Source: Porphyrobacter sp. IPPAS B-1204 (GTDB lineage Bacteria; Pseudomonadota; Alphaproteobacteria; Sphingomonadales; Sphingomonadaceae). From it: a stretch of DNA of 64,000 nt. The notes below the pieces were generated by a model that was not told where the DNA came from, ran no database searches, and saw only the letters and a program-made list of their open reading frames with translations. Every line of letters begins with the position of its first letter. Position 1 is the first letter of the stretch. The position numbers were made by a program, and so were the translations under genes. This document shows, piece by piece, positions 47,416 to 58,518 of this stretch. The stretch covers positions 62,001 to 126,000 of the forward strand of contig RHGM01000003.1 in NCBI GenBank assembly GCA_003724185.1, in the 5' to 3' direction.

Positions 47416-47466
47416 AAGGGGCCTAGGGACAGGCTGGGCGCACGGCGCCTGCAAGGGGGTATTGCC

Positions 47467-48354
47467 ATGACCATGTTTTCACCGATCCGCCTGCGCGCTG
47501 CTGCGCTTTTGGCGGGCTTTGCGCTCGCGCTGTCGGGCTGTTTCATGTCGCCGGGCAAGTTCACGTCCGAATTCGCGATCACCGGGCCGGACAGCTTCAC
47601 CTTCACCTATGAAGGCGAGATCTTCTTTCTCGGCCTCAGCAAGCTGGCGCAGATGGACGCAGAGCAGGCGGAGTTCACCCCTCCCGAGTGCTACGACCAG
47701 GAAACGTACGAAACTCTGGAATGCACCAAGGAGGAGCTCGCCGAGGCGCGCGCCAACTGGGAAGCTGGCGCCGCTGACCGCGCGGCAGAGGCCAAGAAAA
47801 AGGCCGAGCAGATGGCCACGATGATGGGCGGCATCGACCCGTCCGACCCCAAGGCTGCCGAGGAACTCGTCAAGCTGCTCAAGCGCCAGAAGGGCTGGGA
47901 GCGCGTCGTCCACAAGGGCGACGGGGTGTTCGATGTCAGCTACCGCGTGAGTGGCACCATGGGGCATGATTTCCTGTTCCCGATGATTGAGGGCTTTCCG
48001 CCCACCAATCCCTTCGTTCAGGCGTTCATCCGTCAGGGCGGACAAGTGCGCATCAACGCGCCGGGCTTTGCCACCCAAAATCCGGATCAGACCGGCATGG
48101 GAGCAATCATGGGCATGGGCTCGCTTGCGGGGCTGGCTGCAATGGGCGCCGCAGAGGGCGGGCAGGACAAGGCCATGCCGGGCGTTCCGGTGATCGACGG
48201 CACCTTCACGGTCCGCTCCATCGGCGGCATGCGCGTGCTCGCCAACAACACCGATGAAGGCCCCGAGGCCACCACCACGGGCGAGGCGCTGACGTGGCGC
48301 ATTTCCAGCCGAACCACTCAGGCTCCCACCGCTCTGATCGCACTCGCGCCCTGA
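47467..48354 (+). CDS. putative lipoprotein, unknown function
   Basis: Lipobox LALSGCFM; 295-aa ORF with good coding continuity. Confidence 0.75.
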   Translation: MTMFSPIRLRAAALLAGFALALSGCFMSPGKFTSEFAITGPDSFTFTYEGEIFFLGLSKLAQMDAEQAEFTPPECYDQETYETLECTKEELAEARANWEAGAADRAAEAKKKAEQMATMMGGIDPSDPKAAEELVKLLKRQKGWERVVHKGDGVFDVSYRVSGTMGHDFLFPMIEGFPPTNPFVQAFIRQGGQVRINAPGFATQNPDQTGMGAIMGMGSLAGLAAMGAAEGGQDKAMPGVPVIDGTFTVRSIGGMRVLANNTDEGPEATTTGEALTWRISSRTTQAPTALIALAP

Positions 48355-48387
48355 GGCGCGGAACGGAAGGCACGCCCAGAGCCAAAG

Positions 48388-48423
48388 AAAAACCCCGCCA
48401 GCCTTGTGGCTGCCGGGGTTTTT
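48388..48423. terminator. bidirectional rho-independent terminator
   Basis: AAAAACCCCGcCAGCC-ttgt-GGCTGcCGGGGTTTTT between convergent genes. Confidence 0.85.
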
Positions 48424-48464
48424 GCGGGCCTAAACCGGCCCCGCCAAAGATGCTTGGCGATTGC

Positions 48465-48737
48465 TTAGTTGACCGCGTCCTTCAGACCCTTGCCCGCCTT
48501 GAACTTGGGCTGGTTGGATGCCTTGATCTTCATCGGCTCACCGGTGCGGGGGTTGCGGCCTGTGGAGGCCTTGCGCTTGGCAACCGAAAAGGTGCCAAAG
48601 CCCACCAGGCGCACTTCGTCGCCGCCCGAAAGCGCTTTGGTAATCGCGTCAAAAACGCTTTCGACAGCGTTCGAGGCATCATTCTTGGAAAGACCGCTCG
48701 CGGTCGCAACTTCGCTGATCAGGTCGTTCTTGTTCAT
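48465..48737 (-). CDS. hup: HU family DNA-binding protein
   Basis: MNKNDLISEVATASGLSKNDASNAVESVFDAITKALSGGDEVRLVGFGTFSVAKRKASTGRNPRTGEPMKI. Confidence 0.95.
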   Translation of the reverse strand: MNKNDLISEVATASGLSKNDASNAVESVFDAITKALSGGDEVRLVGFGTFSVAKRKASTGRNPRTGEPMKIKASNQPKFKAGKGLKDAVN

Positions 48738-48978
48738 ATGGGAACCCCCTCGCTTCAGGATATCGATGTTCGTCGTGAATCGCGCATATAAGAAACGGCC
48801 AGACTGAGACTTTTTTTGATAAGCTGTCAAAGGCAAATAGGCCGGACGCAAGCATCCAGCGAAAAGCCAAAGCAGTTGAAGTGCCTAACCTGTGTTGGGC
48901 ACTGGTTTGTCCAGTGAAACCGTCTCCGAAAATAGCGACCCTGCCGCGAATCACGGCAAGTGGCGCCCTTCTAGCGGC

Positions 48979-51387
48979 TCAATGCGCGGTTGGCACCTCT
49001 GAGCTTGCAGGCCCCGTGCCCGCAGCAGGAGCACCCGGCTGGCTGGCGAGATCGTCCGCCTCGGTCCACTCGATAGCCGTCAGCGGTTCCACCAGCGCGC
49101 GGGCCAACACCTCGTCGACATGGGCTACGGGCACGATTTCCAGCCCTGCCTTCGCGTTGGCCGGAATCTCGGCCAGATCCTTGACGTTCTCCTCGGGGAT
49201 GAGGACAGTCTTGATGCCTCCACGAAGGGCGGCCAGCAGCTTTTCCTTGAGCCCGCCGATCGCCAGCACCCGCCCGCGCAGCGTGACCTCGCCGGTCATC
49301 GCCACATCAGGGCGCACGGCGATGCCCGTAAGGGTCGACACGATCGACGTGACCATCCCGATACCCGCACTTGGCCCATCCTTGGGCACAGCGCCTTCGG
49401 GCAGGTGGATGTGGATGTTCTTGCGGTTGATCAGGCTCGGCTTGATGCCATAGGCCGGGGCCCGCGCCTTGACGAAGCTGAAAGCCGCCGAGACGCTTTC
49501 ATTCATCACCTGACCCAGCTTGCCGGTGGTTTTCACCTCGCCCTTGCCCGGCGTGGTGACGCTTTCGATGGTGAGCAATTCGCCCCCCACCGATGTCCAC
49601 GCAAGACCGGTAACCGCACCAACCTGCGCCTCTTCCTCGGACACGCCGTGCTTGAACTTGCGCACGCCGGAATAGTCGCCCAGATTTTCGGGCGTGATGG
49701 TGACGCTGGTCGCCTTCTTTTCGAGGATCTGGCGCAAGGATTTGCGCGCCAGCTTGGCGATTTCGCGCTCCAGCGTGCGCACCCCGGCTTCGCGGGTGTA
49801 ATAGCGGATCAGATCGCGCAGGGCATCTTCCTCAAGCGTGAATTCGCCCTTTTTCAGCCCGTGCGCCTTCACCTGCTTTTCGACCAGATGGCGCTGCGCG
49901 ATTTCGACCTTCTCATCCTCGGTGTAGCCTTCCAGCCGGATGATCTCCATCCGGTCAAGCAGCGGCTGCGGCAGGTTGAGACTGTTCGCGGTGCACACGA
50001 ACATGATGTCGGAAAGATCGAGGTCGAGCTCCAGATAGTGGTCCTGGAACTTGCTGTTCTGTTCGGGGTCAAGCACCTCAAGCAGCGCCGAGGCCGGATC
50101 GCCGCGGAAGTCCTGGCCGAGCTTGTCGATCTCGTCGAGCAGGAACAGCGGGTTCGATGTGCCGGCCTTCTTAAGGTTGGCAACGATCTTGCCCGGCATC
50201 GAACCGATGTATGTCCGCCGATGTCCGCGGATCTCCGCTTCGTCCCGCACCCCGCCCAGAGACTGGCGCACGAATTCGCGGCCCGTCGCCTTGGCAATCG
50301 ATTTGCCGAGGCTGGTCTTGCCCACACCCGGCGGGCCGACGAGGCACAGGATCGGCCCCTTCAGCTTGTTCGTACGCGCCTGCACCGCGAGATATTCGAC
50401 GATGCGATCCTTGACCTTTTCAAGCGCATAGTGATCGGCATCAAGCACGGCCTGCGCCTGCGCAATATCGCGCTTCAACTTCGACTTCTTGCCCCACGGC
50501 AGGCCGAGCAGCACATCGAGATAGTTACGGATCACCGTCGCCTCGGCGCTCATCGGCTGCATGGAACGCAGCTTTTTCAGCTCCGCCAGCGCCTTGGCCT
50601 TGGCTTCCTTGGAAAGCTTGGCCTTTTCGATCTTTTCGGTGAGTTCGGCGATTTCATTGCCGTCGCCATCATCACCGCCGCCCAGCTCAGACTGGATCGC
50701 CTTCAGCTGCTCGTTGAGATAATATTCGCGCTGGGTCTTTTCCATCTGGCGCTTCACGCGCCCACGGATGCGACGTTCGACCTGCAAGACCGAAAGCTCG
50801 CCTTCCATGAAGGCCATGACCAGTTCCAACCGCTTCAGCGGGTTCGTTTCGGTCAGCAGACTCTGCTTGTCCGACACCTTGGCGCTGATCGCGGCGGCGA
50901 TGGTGTCAGCCAGCTGGCCGGCATCATCGACATCGGAAAGATCGACGCCGGCATCCTCGCCCATCTTCTTGTTGAGCTTCACATATTCGCCGAACTGCTC
51001 GGTCACCTGCCGCATCAGCGCGGTGACTTCACTGCCAGCGACAGTTTCAGGCTCGATCACGTGAACCTCGGCCAGCAGGTGGGTGCCGACATTCTCCAGC
51101 GCGGAAAGCCGCGCGCGGGTCTTGCCTTCGACCAGCACCCGCACGGTGCCATCCGGCAGCTTGAGCAGCTGCAGCACCTGCGCGACCACGCCGACATCAT
51201 ACAGGTCATCGCCCTCGGGATCGTCACAGCCCGGATCAAGCTGGGCGAGCAGGACGATGTCCTTGGACGCTTCCATCGCCGCTTCCAGCGCCGCCACCGA
51301 CTTGTCGCGGCCGACAAACAGGGGGACGACCATGCCGGGGAAAACGACGATGTCACGCAGGGGGAGGAGGGGGTAAGTCTGGGTCAT
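48979..51387 (-). CDS. lon: ATP-dependent protease Lon
   Basis: [67 protein letters not shown]. Confidence 0.98.
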   Translation of the reverse strand: MTQTYPLLPLRDIVVFPGMVVPLFVGRDKSVAALEAAMEASKDIVLLAQLDPGCDDPEGDDLYDVGVVAQVLQLLKLPDGTVRVLVEGKTRARLSALENVGTHLLAEVHVIEPETVAGSEVTALMRQVTEQFGEYVKLNKKMGEDAGVDLSDVDDAGQLADTIAAAISAKVSDKQSLLTETNPLKRLELVMAFMEGELSVLQVERRIRGRVKRQMEKTQREYYLNEQLKAIQSELGGGDDGDGNEIAELTEKIEKAKLSKEAKAKALAELKKLRSMQPMSAEATVIRNYLDVLLGLPWGKKSKLKRDIAQAQAVLDADHYALEKVKDRIVEYLAVQARTNKLKGPILCLVGPPGVGKTSLGKSIAKATGREFVRQSLGGVRDEAEIRGHRRTYIGSMPGKIVANLKKAGTSNPLFLLDEIDKLGQDFRGDPASALLEVLDPEQNSKFQDHYLELDLDLSDIMFVCTANSLNLPQPLLDRMEIIRLEGYTEDEKVEIAQRHLVEKQVKAHGLKKGEFTLEEDALRDLIRYYTREAGVRTLEREIAKLARKSLRQILEKKATSVTITPENLGDYSGVRKFKHGVSEEEAQVGAVTGLAWTSVGGELLTIESVTTPGKGEVKTTGKLGQVMNESVSAAFSFVKARAPAYGIKPSLINRKNIHIHLPEGAVPKDGPSAGIGMVTSIVSTLTGIAVRPDVAMTGEVTLRGRVLAIGGLKEKLLAALRGGIKTVLIPEENVKDLAEIPANAKAGLEIVPVAHVDEVLARALVEPLTAIEWTEADDLASQPGAPAAGTGPASSEVPTAH

Positions 51388-51469
51388 GTTGGAGATATGG
51401 GAAGCGGTGCGGCGGGCCGCAATGGGGAATACGGGCTAGGTTGTGGACGGTAATCGTTCCCGCTTGAAA

Positions 51470-51838
51470 TCAGACCGATGCGGAATCCGGCGGTGCGTCG
51501 TCCTTTGAAAGCCGGAAGAAGACGAGCGATGAAAACCCGGTGGAAATCGCCACCGTCTTCCAAACGCCGACGTCGACCAATCCGGAACATATTGCCGTAA
51601 CGACCACTGGACCAATCAGGACAAAGGCAAGGCGATGCCTCAACACATCTGGCGCGTACACGACTGCGGCGCCTAGCAGCGGCAAGAAGACCGGCAGCGA
51701 CGCAATCACCGCGACCACGAACAGCATTATCGCGTCACCGGGATCAGGATCGCTGCTCATCAAGGTGAGTGCGATAACGGTGGCCAGCAGTCCTGCCCCA
51801 TGCGCCACAACCATCTTGAGGGCGAAGTCGCCCCGCAC
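51470..51838 (-). CDS. hypothetical membrane protein
   Basis: Four hydrophobic segments, 122 aa. Confidence 0.6.
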   Translation of the reverse strand: MRGDFALKMVVAHGAGLLATVIALTLMSSDPDPGDAIMLFVVAVIASLPVFLPLLGAAVVYAPDVLRHRLAFVLIGPVVVTAICSGLVDVGVWKTVAISTGFSSLVFFRLSKDDAPPDSASV

Positions 51839-51845
51839 CCTGCCC

Positions 51846-52187
51846 TCACCCCAGGCCGGGCAGGTTGAACCCCGGCGGAAGGCCCATCGAGCCCTGCATT
51901 TCGCGCATCTGCTGTTCCGACACCCGGTCCGCCCGGTCGCGCGCGTCGTTGAAGGCGGCGGTGACGAGGTCTTCGAGGATCTGCTTGTCGTCCGGCACCA
52001 TCAGGCTGTCATCAATGGCCACACCAAGGATGCGGCCCTTGGCGCTGGCGCGGACCTTCACCAGCCCGCCGCCGGCGGTGCCTTCGACCTCGATCGAGTC
52101 GAGCTTCACCTGCATCTCGTTCATCTGCTTCTGGATGGTCTCGGCGGCTTGCTGCGCGGCGGCCATCATTTCTTCCATCGATTTCAT
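51846..52187 (-). CDS. YbaB/EbfC nucleoid-associated protein
   Basis: MKSMEEMMAAAQQAAETIQKQMNEMQVKLDSIEVEGTAGGGLVKVRASAKG; next to dnaX. Confidence 0.93.
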   Translation of the reverse strand: MKSMEEMMAAAQQAAETIQKQMNEMQVKLDSIEVEGTAGGGLVKVRASAKGRILGVAIDDSLMVPDDKQILEDLVTAAFNDARDRADRVSEQQMREMQGSMGLPPGFNLPGLG

Positions 52188-52212
52188 CGGGGGTACTCCA
52201 TCACTTGCGGTA

Positions 52213-54012
52213 TCAATTCCAAGGGGGTGAGCCAGCACCAGCGGCGGCTTTGGCAGCGGGTATCAGTTCGGCATCGGGGAAGGCTTCAAACGCCGCCTTG
52301 ACCAGCGGATCGGCGCGGATGCGCGCATCCTCGGCAGCGGCGGCGGCCTCGGCCAGTTCACGCAGGGATGGCTGCGCCTCACCCGCGCCGCGTTCAATCA
52401 GCCAGCGCTTGCCGGTCAGTTTGAACAGCGCCTCGCGGATATCGGGCGAAGGGTCATCGGGAAAGTTGTCCGCTTGCTGATAGACGAGGCATTCAGGGCC
52501 AAGCTCGATCACCCGCACACGGTCGCGCATCATCTGGGCCACGCGCAACTGGCCCGCGGCATCGACCGCATCGACCAGAGCCGCCCAATCCTGCACGGGC
52601 GAGGCGGCAACAGGTGCAGGCGTAACGGGGGCAGCGCCCTCTATTGCCGGGGCCGCAGCATAGCCGCCCGCGGCCAGCTCCTCGATCCGCCGTGCCAGCT
52701 TGCCGGGATCAGGCATTTGCGCGGCGTGGAGCATGCGCAGCAGCGCCATCTGGAGCGACACCAGCGGATCGGGCGCGGTGCGCACCTCGTCATGGCCTTT
52801 CAGCAGCAATTGCCACAGCCGGTGCAGTTCCCCCGCCCCCATCCGCCCTGCAAAATCGGCGAGCGCGGCGCGCTCTTCCTCGGTCGGGGCATCGGGATCG
52901 CCGCCGGAAACCTGCGCGAGAGTGACGCGGTGGGTCAGATCCATCAGCGACCGAATAAGCGCAAGCGGCTCCACGCCGAGCGCATATTGTTCGTCAACAG
53001 CCGCGAGCAAGGCCTTGGCATCACCTGACAAAAGATGTCCGAGAACCCGCCGCTGCGCGCTCTTGTCCGCCAGCCCAAGCATATCGCGCACCCGCGCACC
53101 GGTCACCTTGCCCTCGCCATCCAGGTCAGCATGGGCGATGGCTTGATCGAGGATCGACAGCCCATCGCGCACCGATCCTTCGGCCGCGTTGGCGATGATC
53201 GACAGCGCCTCTCCCTCCGCATCCACCCCTTCCAAGCGGCAGACCTTGGCGAAATGTTCGGCCAGCATCGGCGCAGGGATGCGACGCAGGTCGAAGCGCT
53301 GGGTCCGGCTCAGCACCGTGACCGGCAGCTTGTCGACCTCGGTTGTGGCGAACAGGAACTTCACATGCGGCGGCGGCTCCTCAAGTGTCTTCAGCAAGGC
53401 ATTGAAAGCATTGCGCGACAGCATGTGAACTTCGTCGATGATGTAGATCTTGTAGCGCGCCGACACGGCAGCATAGCGCACCTGCTCGATGATCTCGCGC
53501 ACGTCGTCCACACCGGTGTTCGAGGCAGCGTCCATCTCGATCACGTCAATGTGGCGGCCTTCCGCGATGGCGGTGCAGGCCTCGCACACGCCGCAGGGAT
53601 CGATGGTGGGGCCGCCCTGCCCGTCCGGCCCTATGCAATTCAATGCCTTGGCAATCAGGCGTGCGGTCGAGGTCTTGCCGACACCGCGCACGCCGGTCAT
53701 CAGGAAGGCATGGGCCAGCCTGTCACGGGCGATGGCATTGGCGAGCGTGCGCACCATCGCCTCCTGCCCGATCAACTCGGAGAAGGTCTGGGGGCGATAT
53801 TTGCGCGCCAGAACACGGTAAGGCTGGGCCGCGGCAACCGGCGGCGAGACCGGGTCTGGCGCGGGCGAGGCAGGGGCTGGCACAGCTAAGGCCGGGGCTG
53901 GCACCACCGGCGCAGGGTCTCCGAACAAGGCACTTTGCCCGGCCGCCTCAAGCTCGGCAGCGCTGGGGCCGGTGTCGGCATCCTCGGGAAGTTCGGGATC
54001 GGAATCGCTCAT
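52213..54012 (-). CDS. dnaX: DNA polymerase III subunits gamma/tau
   Basis: YRVLARKYRPQTFSELIGQEAMVRTLANAI, HAFLMTGVRGVGKTSTARLIAKALNC, IYIIDEVHMLSRNAFNALLKTLEEPP. Confidence 0.97.
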   Translation of the reverse strand: MSDSDPELPEDADTGPSAAELEAAGQSALFGDPAPVVPAPALAVPAPASPAPDPVSPPVAAAQPYRVLARKYRPQTFSELIGQEAMVRTLANAIARDRLAHAFLMTGVRGVGKTSTARLIAKALNCIGPDGQGGPTIDPCGVCEACTAIAEGRHIDVIEMDAASNTGVDDVREIIEQVRYAAVSARYKIYIIDEVHMLSRNAFNALLKTLEEPPPHVKFLFATTEVDKLPVTVLSRTQRFDLRRIPAPMLAEHFAKVCRLEGVDAEGEALSIIANAAEGSVRDGLSILDQAIAHADLDGEGKVTGARVRDMLGLADKSAQRRVLGHLLSGDAKALLAAVDEQYALGVEPLALIRSLMDLTHRVTLAQVSGGDPDAPTEEERAALADFAGRMGAGELHRLWQLLLKGHDEVRTAPDPLVSLQMALLRMLHAAQMPDPGKLARRIEELAAGGYAAAPAIEGAAPVTPAPVAASPVQDWAALVDAVDAAGQLRVAQMMRDRVRVIELGPECLVYQQADNFPDDPSPDIREALFKLTGKRWLIERGAGEAQPSLRELAEAAAAAEDARIRADPLVKAAFEAFPDAELIPAAKAAAGAGSPPWN

Positions 54013-54065
54013 GGACGCAAGCTAGGCGCTTGGGCGCGGTTTGTCATTTGCGATCACGGGAAAAA

Positions 54066-54152
54066 GGAGCCGGGCGACCCGCCGCAATCCACCTGAGCTG
54101 CTTCCTTCCGGACCTGACTCGGTGAGCAGACGCAAACGTCCACCCGACTCCC
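54066..54152 (-). ncRNA. ffs: signal recognition particle small RNA (4.5S-like)
   Basis: Minus strand GTCAGGTCCGGAAGGAAGCAGC conserved SRP loop within a GGGAG...CTCC hairpin, followed by TTTTT; upstream of dnaX start. Confidence 0.88.
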
Positions 54153-54291
54153 AGAAGAGCATATGGCGCGCCCGGGAGCAAAAATCAACTCAGCGAAAAA
54201 TCGGCCCGCAGGGCCGCAAGGGCGACCGCCCGCCGCGGCTCATGCCGCGAAGCCAAGGCGGGCGGATGCCCGCCGCCCGGCGCTTGAGGGC

Positions 54292-54570
54292 TTAACGGAA
54301 GTTATCCGCGTAGGCCTGAAGCTTCAGCCGCTTGGGCGGGGTCGCGTGAACGCGTGCGGGGATGCCGTATTTCTCGGCATAGGCCTTGGCCGCGTCCTTC
54401 GAAGGAAAGGTCAGCTGCACCTGCGACTGGGTGTCACCCGATCCGGTCCAGCCCATCAGCGGATCGGCAAAACGCGCCTCGGACTGTTCGAATTCCAGCA
54501 CCCACTCGTCGGTGTGCGCCTTGCCCGATTGCATCGCGTGCTTGGTCTTCTGATAAATTCTCGCGGGCAT
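54292..54570 (-). CDS. NADH:ubiquinone oxidoreductase NDUFS4-like subunit (ETC complex I family)
   Basis: MPARIYQKTKHAMQSGKAHTDEWVLEFE...DPLMGWTGSGDTQSQVQLTFPSKDAAKAYAEKYGI. Confidence 0.92.
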   Translation of the reverse strand: MPARIYQKTKHAMQSGKAHTDEWVLEFEQSEARFADPLMGWTGSGDTQSQVQLTFPSKDAAKAYAEKYGIPARVHATPPKRLKLQAYADNFR

Positions 54571-54680
54571 TTTCTCTTGCGATCCTCGCTCATGCTGGCT
54601 TCGCCAGCGTCGCTGCGGGCGGGCAGTCGCCCTTGCGGGCTGCTTTGCACCCCGAATTCTGCTGGCGCGATAGCGTGATT

Positions 54681-57110
54681 CTAGCCACGATTAAACGCAT
54701 TTTTGGTCTTCATGCTGGGCTTTTCCAGCCACGGCTGATCGGGCCAGCGGTGCTTGGGATAGCGGCCCTTCATGTCCTTGACCACATCGCGCCAGCTCCC
54801 CCGCCAGAAGCCGGGCAGATCGCGGGTCGATTGCACTGGACGCCCGCCGGGGCTGGTCAGCTTCAGCAGCAGCGGGGTGTTGCCGATCATCGGCTGCTCG
54901 TCCAGCCCGAACACTCCCTGCACCCGCACTTCAACGCTGGGCGCGTCATCGCCCGCATAGTCGATGGCGTGGCGGGTGTCGGCAGGCGAGGTGAAATGGG
55001 TAGGCGCGGCGCGGTCGAGCGCCTGCCGCGCATTCCAGTCGAGCAGGCCGAGCGCGGCTTCGGCAAAGCGGTGCGGCGGCAGATCGAGATCACGCCGCCC
55101 GGCCACCAGCGGCGCGAGCCATTCGCCCGCTCTTTCGCGCAAGGCATCGGGTGAAAGCGCCGCCATCCCGGCAAAGCGCGCGCGGGCGAGGAAGCCTGCG
55201 GGAAGCAACTCCCCCAACCTCTCCAGAGCCTTCTCCACAAGGATATCCACAAGCAGGGCCGGGTCGGGCGCAGGCTCTGGCACGCTCGCCAGGACGATCG
55301 CGCCAAGCCGCCGCTCACGCCGGGCCTCCACACGGTCTTTGTCATTATTCCAGCGGGTTGTGACGCGTTCTGCAAGCTCTCTGGCAAACAGGGCGGCGAT
55401 GCGTTCCGGTGCGAGTTCTGCCCCCGCCGTGATCCGCGCACCCTTGGCCTGCCCCTGCGCATCGCCGATCACGATCCATTCCGCCCGTGCCAGCGGCGAG
55501 GCCGGATCAAGCTGGTAGCCGCGCCCGCCTGCGCTGATCCATTGCTCGCCCGACGCATCACGGCGGCGGGCGACGAAATCGGAGCGGGCGAGCGCGAGGG
55601 CTTCGGCGGCATCTGTGGCGGGGCTAGTGCCGATGGCAGTGGCAAGCTTGACCGCCTGCCGCGCCCAGCCTTGCGCAATCCGCGCCGCCGCTGCGGCCCT
55701 TGGTGCGCGATCCCCGCGCCAGCGGCTGAGGCGCTGCATCAGGTCTTCCCCGCGCCCGCCAAGCCCGCGTTCCTGCAACAGCATCACCAGCCGCGCTGCA
55801 TCCTCGCCGCAGCCCGCTTGCGCGCCGTGGAGGACAGCGGCGGCCTGGTCTGGGGGCATCGGCAGGCTGGCAATGGCCTCACCGAGCGGCGTGATCCTCC
55901 CCGCCCCGTCAAGCGCGCCCAAAGCATCGAGCGCACTGCGCGCCGCTGCAATCGAAGCTTCGGGCGGCGGATCGAGCCACGGTAATGCCTGCGGATTGCC
56001 CGTCCCCCACTTGGCCAGCCGCAGCAGCAACGGGGCGAGATCGGCTTGCAGGATTTCGGCAGGCGTGAATTCCGGGCGGCCCGCGTGCCCCCCTTCCTCC
56101 CACAATCGGTAAGCCACCCCCGGCCCCTGCCGCGCCGCACGCCCGGCGCGCTGCGCTGCCGAGGCTTGGCTGGCGCGGCGGGTAACGAGGTGTGTGGTGC
56201 CTGCCGCCCGGTCAAACTCCGCAAGGCGCGCGAGGCCGGAGTCGACCACCACGCTCACCCCGTCCAGGGTCAGCGAGGTTTCGGCAGTCGCTGTGGCAAG
56301 AACTATCCGCCGGCGGCCATCAGGATCGCGGCGGATTGCGGCGCGCTGGGCAGCCGGTTCGATCTGGCCGTGCAAGGCATGGATCGGAACATGTGCAAGG
56401 CGCGGCTCCAGCCGTTCGCGCACCCGCTCGATCTCGCGCACGCCGGGCAGAAAGGCGAGGATATCGCCCGTCTCTTCGCGCCATGCGGTGAGCACGGCGC
56501 TGGCCATCCGGTCTTCGATGGCTTGCGAAGCATCCCCGCCAAGCCATTTGATTGCCAGCGGAAAGCTGCGCCCTTCGCTTTCGATGATCACCGCGTCCTC
56601 GCCCAGCAGCCGGGCAAAGCGTGCGCCGTCGATGGTCGCGGACATCACCAGAACGCGCAAATCCTCGCGCAGAACGCTGCGGGTCTCCAGCGCCAACGCC
56701 AACCCCAGATCGCTGTCGAGCGCACGTTCATGCGCCTCGTCAAACAGCAATGCGGATACGCCGGGAAGCTCCGGATCGTCGACCAGCCGGTTCACGAGAA
56801 GGGCCTCGGTTACCACGAGGATGCGGGTCTTTGCCGATACCTTGCTGTCGAGCCGCGTCATGTAGCCGACCGTCTCGCCCGGCTTTTCCCCGAGCATTTC
56901 GGCCATCCGTTCCGCCGCAGCGCGGGCGGCGACGCGGCGTGGAGATGTCAGGATGATCTGGCCGGTGCACCACGGCTCGCCCAGCAGATCGGGCGCGACC
57001 GCGGTGGTCTTGCCCGCCCCCGGCGGCGCGATCAGCACGCCCGCGCCTTGCTCCGCGAGTGCGGCGCGGATTTCCGGCAGGACAGCGTGGATGGGAAGGT
57101 CGAGGCTCAC
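54681..57110 (-). CDS. hrpB: ATP-dependent helicase HrpB
   Basis: LIAPPGAGKTTAVAPDLL, LLFDEAHERALDSDL, SQASAAQRAGRAARQGPGVAYRLW. GTG start at 57110 chosen so it does not overlap the upstream gene. Confidence 0.93.
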   Translation of the reverse strand: MSLDLPIHAVLPEIRAALAEQGAGVLIAPPGAGKTTAVAPDLLGEPWCTGQIILTSPRRVAARAAAERMAEMLGEKPGETVGYMTRLDSKVSAKTRILVVTEALLVNRLVDDPELPGVSALLFDEAHERALDSDLGLALALETRSVLREDLRVLVMSATIDGARFARLLGEDAVIIESEGRSFPLAIKWLGGDASQAIEDRMASAVLTAWREETGDILAFLPGVREIERVRERLEPRLAHVPIHALHGQIEPAAQRAAIRRDPDGRRRIVLATATAETSLTLDGVSVVVDSGLARLAEFDRAAGTTHLVTRRASQASAAQRAGRAARQGPGVAYRLWEEGGHAGRPEFTPAEILQADLAPLLLRLAKWGTGNPQALPWLDPPPEASIAAARSALDALGALDGAGRITPLGEAIASLPMPPDQAAAVLHGAQAGCGEDAARLVMLLQERGLGGRGEDLMQRLSRWRGDRAPRAAAAARIAQGWARQAVKLATAIGTSPATDAAEALALARSDFVARRRDASGEQWISAGGRGYQLDPASPLARAEWIVIGDAQGQAKGARITAGAELAPERIAALFARELAERVTTRWNNDKDRVEARRERRLGAIVLASVPEPAPDPALLVDILVEKALERLGELLPAGFLARARFAGMAALSPDALRERAGEWLAPLVAGRRDLDLPPHRFAEAALGLLDWNARQALDRAAPTHFTSPADTRHAIDYAGDDAPSVEVRVQGVFGLDEQPMIGNTPLLLKLTSPGGRPVQSTRDLPGFWRGSWRDVVKDMKGRYPKHRWPDQPWLEKPSMKTKNAFNRG

Positions 57111-57129
57111 GCCCCGCCCGATAGCCTGC

Positions 57130-58140
57130 TCAATGCCCGCGCGCGACCGCGAATTGCGCCGCTTCGGCCATCGCCTGACGAGCCTTGCCATCGGGGAAGA
57201 TCGAGATCGCGTCGATGGCGCGGTGGGCGAAGTGGCGCGCGCGTTCACGCGTGTCTTCGAGCGCATTGTGCTTGCCGATCAGGGCAATTGCGTGGGCAAG
57301 ATCGGCATCGGACGAACGATGCCCGATGATCGCGTCCTTCCAGAACTTGCGTTCTTCCTCGTTACCGCGGGCATAGGCGAGGATCACCGGCAGGGTCATC
57401 TTGCCCTCGCGGAAATCGTCGCCCTGGTCCTTGCCCATTTCGGCAGCGTCGGAATCGTAGTCGATCGCATCGTCGACCAGCTGGAATGCCACGCCAAGGT
57501 TGCGGCCATAGGCCTCCAAAGCGCGCTCCTGCTCCTCCGAACATTCGGCCACCACCGCGCTGATCTGGCTGGCGGCGGCGAACAGGGCTGCTGTTTTGGC
57601 ACCGATGATGTGGAGGTATTGTTCTTCGCTGGTGTTGATCTGGCGCTGGGCGGACAGCTGCGAAACCTCGCCTTCCGCGATCACGGCACTGGCGCGTGAC
57701 AGGATCGAGAGGACGCGCAAGGACCCGTCCTCGGTCATCAGTTCAAATGCGCGGCTGAAGAGGAAATCGCCGACCAGCACGGTCGCCGGATTGCCGAAGA
57801 TGATGTTGGCCGCAGCCTTGCCGCGCCGCAGCTCGCTGCCGTCCACCACATCATCATGCAGCAGCGTTGCCGTATGGATAAATTCGACTGCGGCGGCGAG
57901 CTTGTGGTGGCGGGTGCCCTTGTAGCCCACCAGCTCTGCACCAGCGAGCGTCAGCATCGGCCGCAGCCGCTTGCCCCCGCCCGAAATCAGATGTCCGGCC
58001 AGGCGCGGGATCAGCGGGATCTCGCTCTGCATCCGGTCAAGGATCACGGCGTTGACCGAGTTCATACCCGCCGCTGTCAGGGACAACATGGGATCGAGTG
58101 TCGGTGCCTTGCGCGGCAGGGGAATGATATCGGCACTCAT
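57130..58140 (-). CDS. polyprenyl (octaprenyl) diphosphate synthase
   Basis: GGGKRLRPMLTL, TLLHDDVVDGSELRRG, FQLVDDAIDYDSD. Confidence 0.95.
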   Translation of the reverse strand: MSADIIPLPRKAPTLDPMLSLTAAGMNSVNAVILDRMQSEIPLIPRLAGHLISGGGKRLRPMLTLAGAELVGYKGTRHHKLAAAVEFIHTATLLHDDVVDGSELRRGKAAANIIFGNPATVLVGDFLFSRAFELMTEDGSLRVLSILSRASAVIAEGEVSQLSAQRQINTSEEQYLHIIGAKTAALFAAASQISAVVAECSEEQERALEAYGRNLGVAFQLVDDAIDYDSDAAEMGKDQGDDFREGKMTLPVILAYARGNEEERKFWKDAIIGHRSSDADLAHAIALIGKHNALEDTRERARHFAHRAIDAISIFPDGKARQAMAEAAQFAVARGH

Positions 58141-58209
58141 GCTGATTGCGGCTCTAGGGCGGCCCCAGCGTGCTTGGCAAGCGCAGAATTGCTGCTAGTT
58201 TCGCCAGAC

Positions 58210-58518
58210 ATGTCCGACAAAACGCAAATCTCAGCCGAGCCCGATCCGGTTCTGGCCGCCTTTCGCAAGAGCATCGACAACATCGATGCGGCGCTGATCC
58301 ACATGCTGGCTGAACGATTCCGGATCACGCAGGCGGTTGGCGAATACAAGGCGAAGGTGACGCTCCCTCCCGCCGATCCTGACCGTGAAGCACGGCAGAT
58401 CGCGCGTCTGCGCAAGCTGTCGGAGGACGCCGACCTTGATCCCGAATTTTCCGAGAAATTCCTGCGCTTCATCATCGACGAAGTGATCCGCCACCACGAA
58501 CGTGCGGCAGCCGGTTAG
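58210..58518 (+). CDS. chorismate mutase
   Basis: FRKSIDNIDAALIHMLAERFRITQAVGEYKAKVTLPPADPDREARQIARLR. Confidence 0.93.
   Translation: MSDKTQISAEPDPVLAAFRKSIDNIDAALIHMLAERFRITQAVGEYKAKVTLPPADPDREARQIARLRKLSEDADLDPEFSEKFLRFIIDEVIRHHERAAAG

Noticed and set aside
49120-51453. 777-aa plus-strand ORF antisense to lon
   Set aside because: High-GC antisense artefact; the minus strand is unmistakable Lon.
56046-57329. 427-aa and other long ORFs antisense to hrpB
   Set aside because: Antisense GC-rich artefacts; HrpB motifs are on the minus strand.
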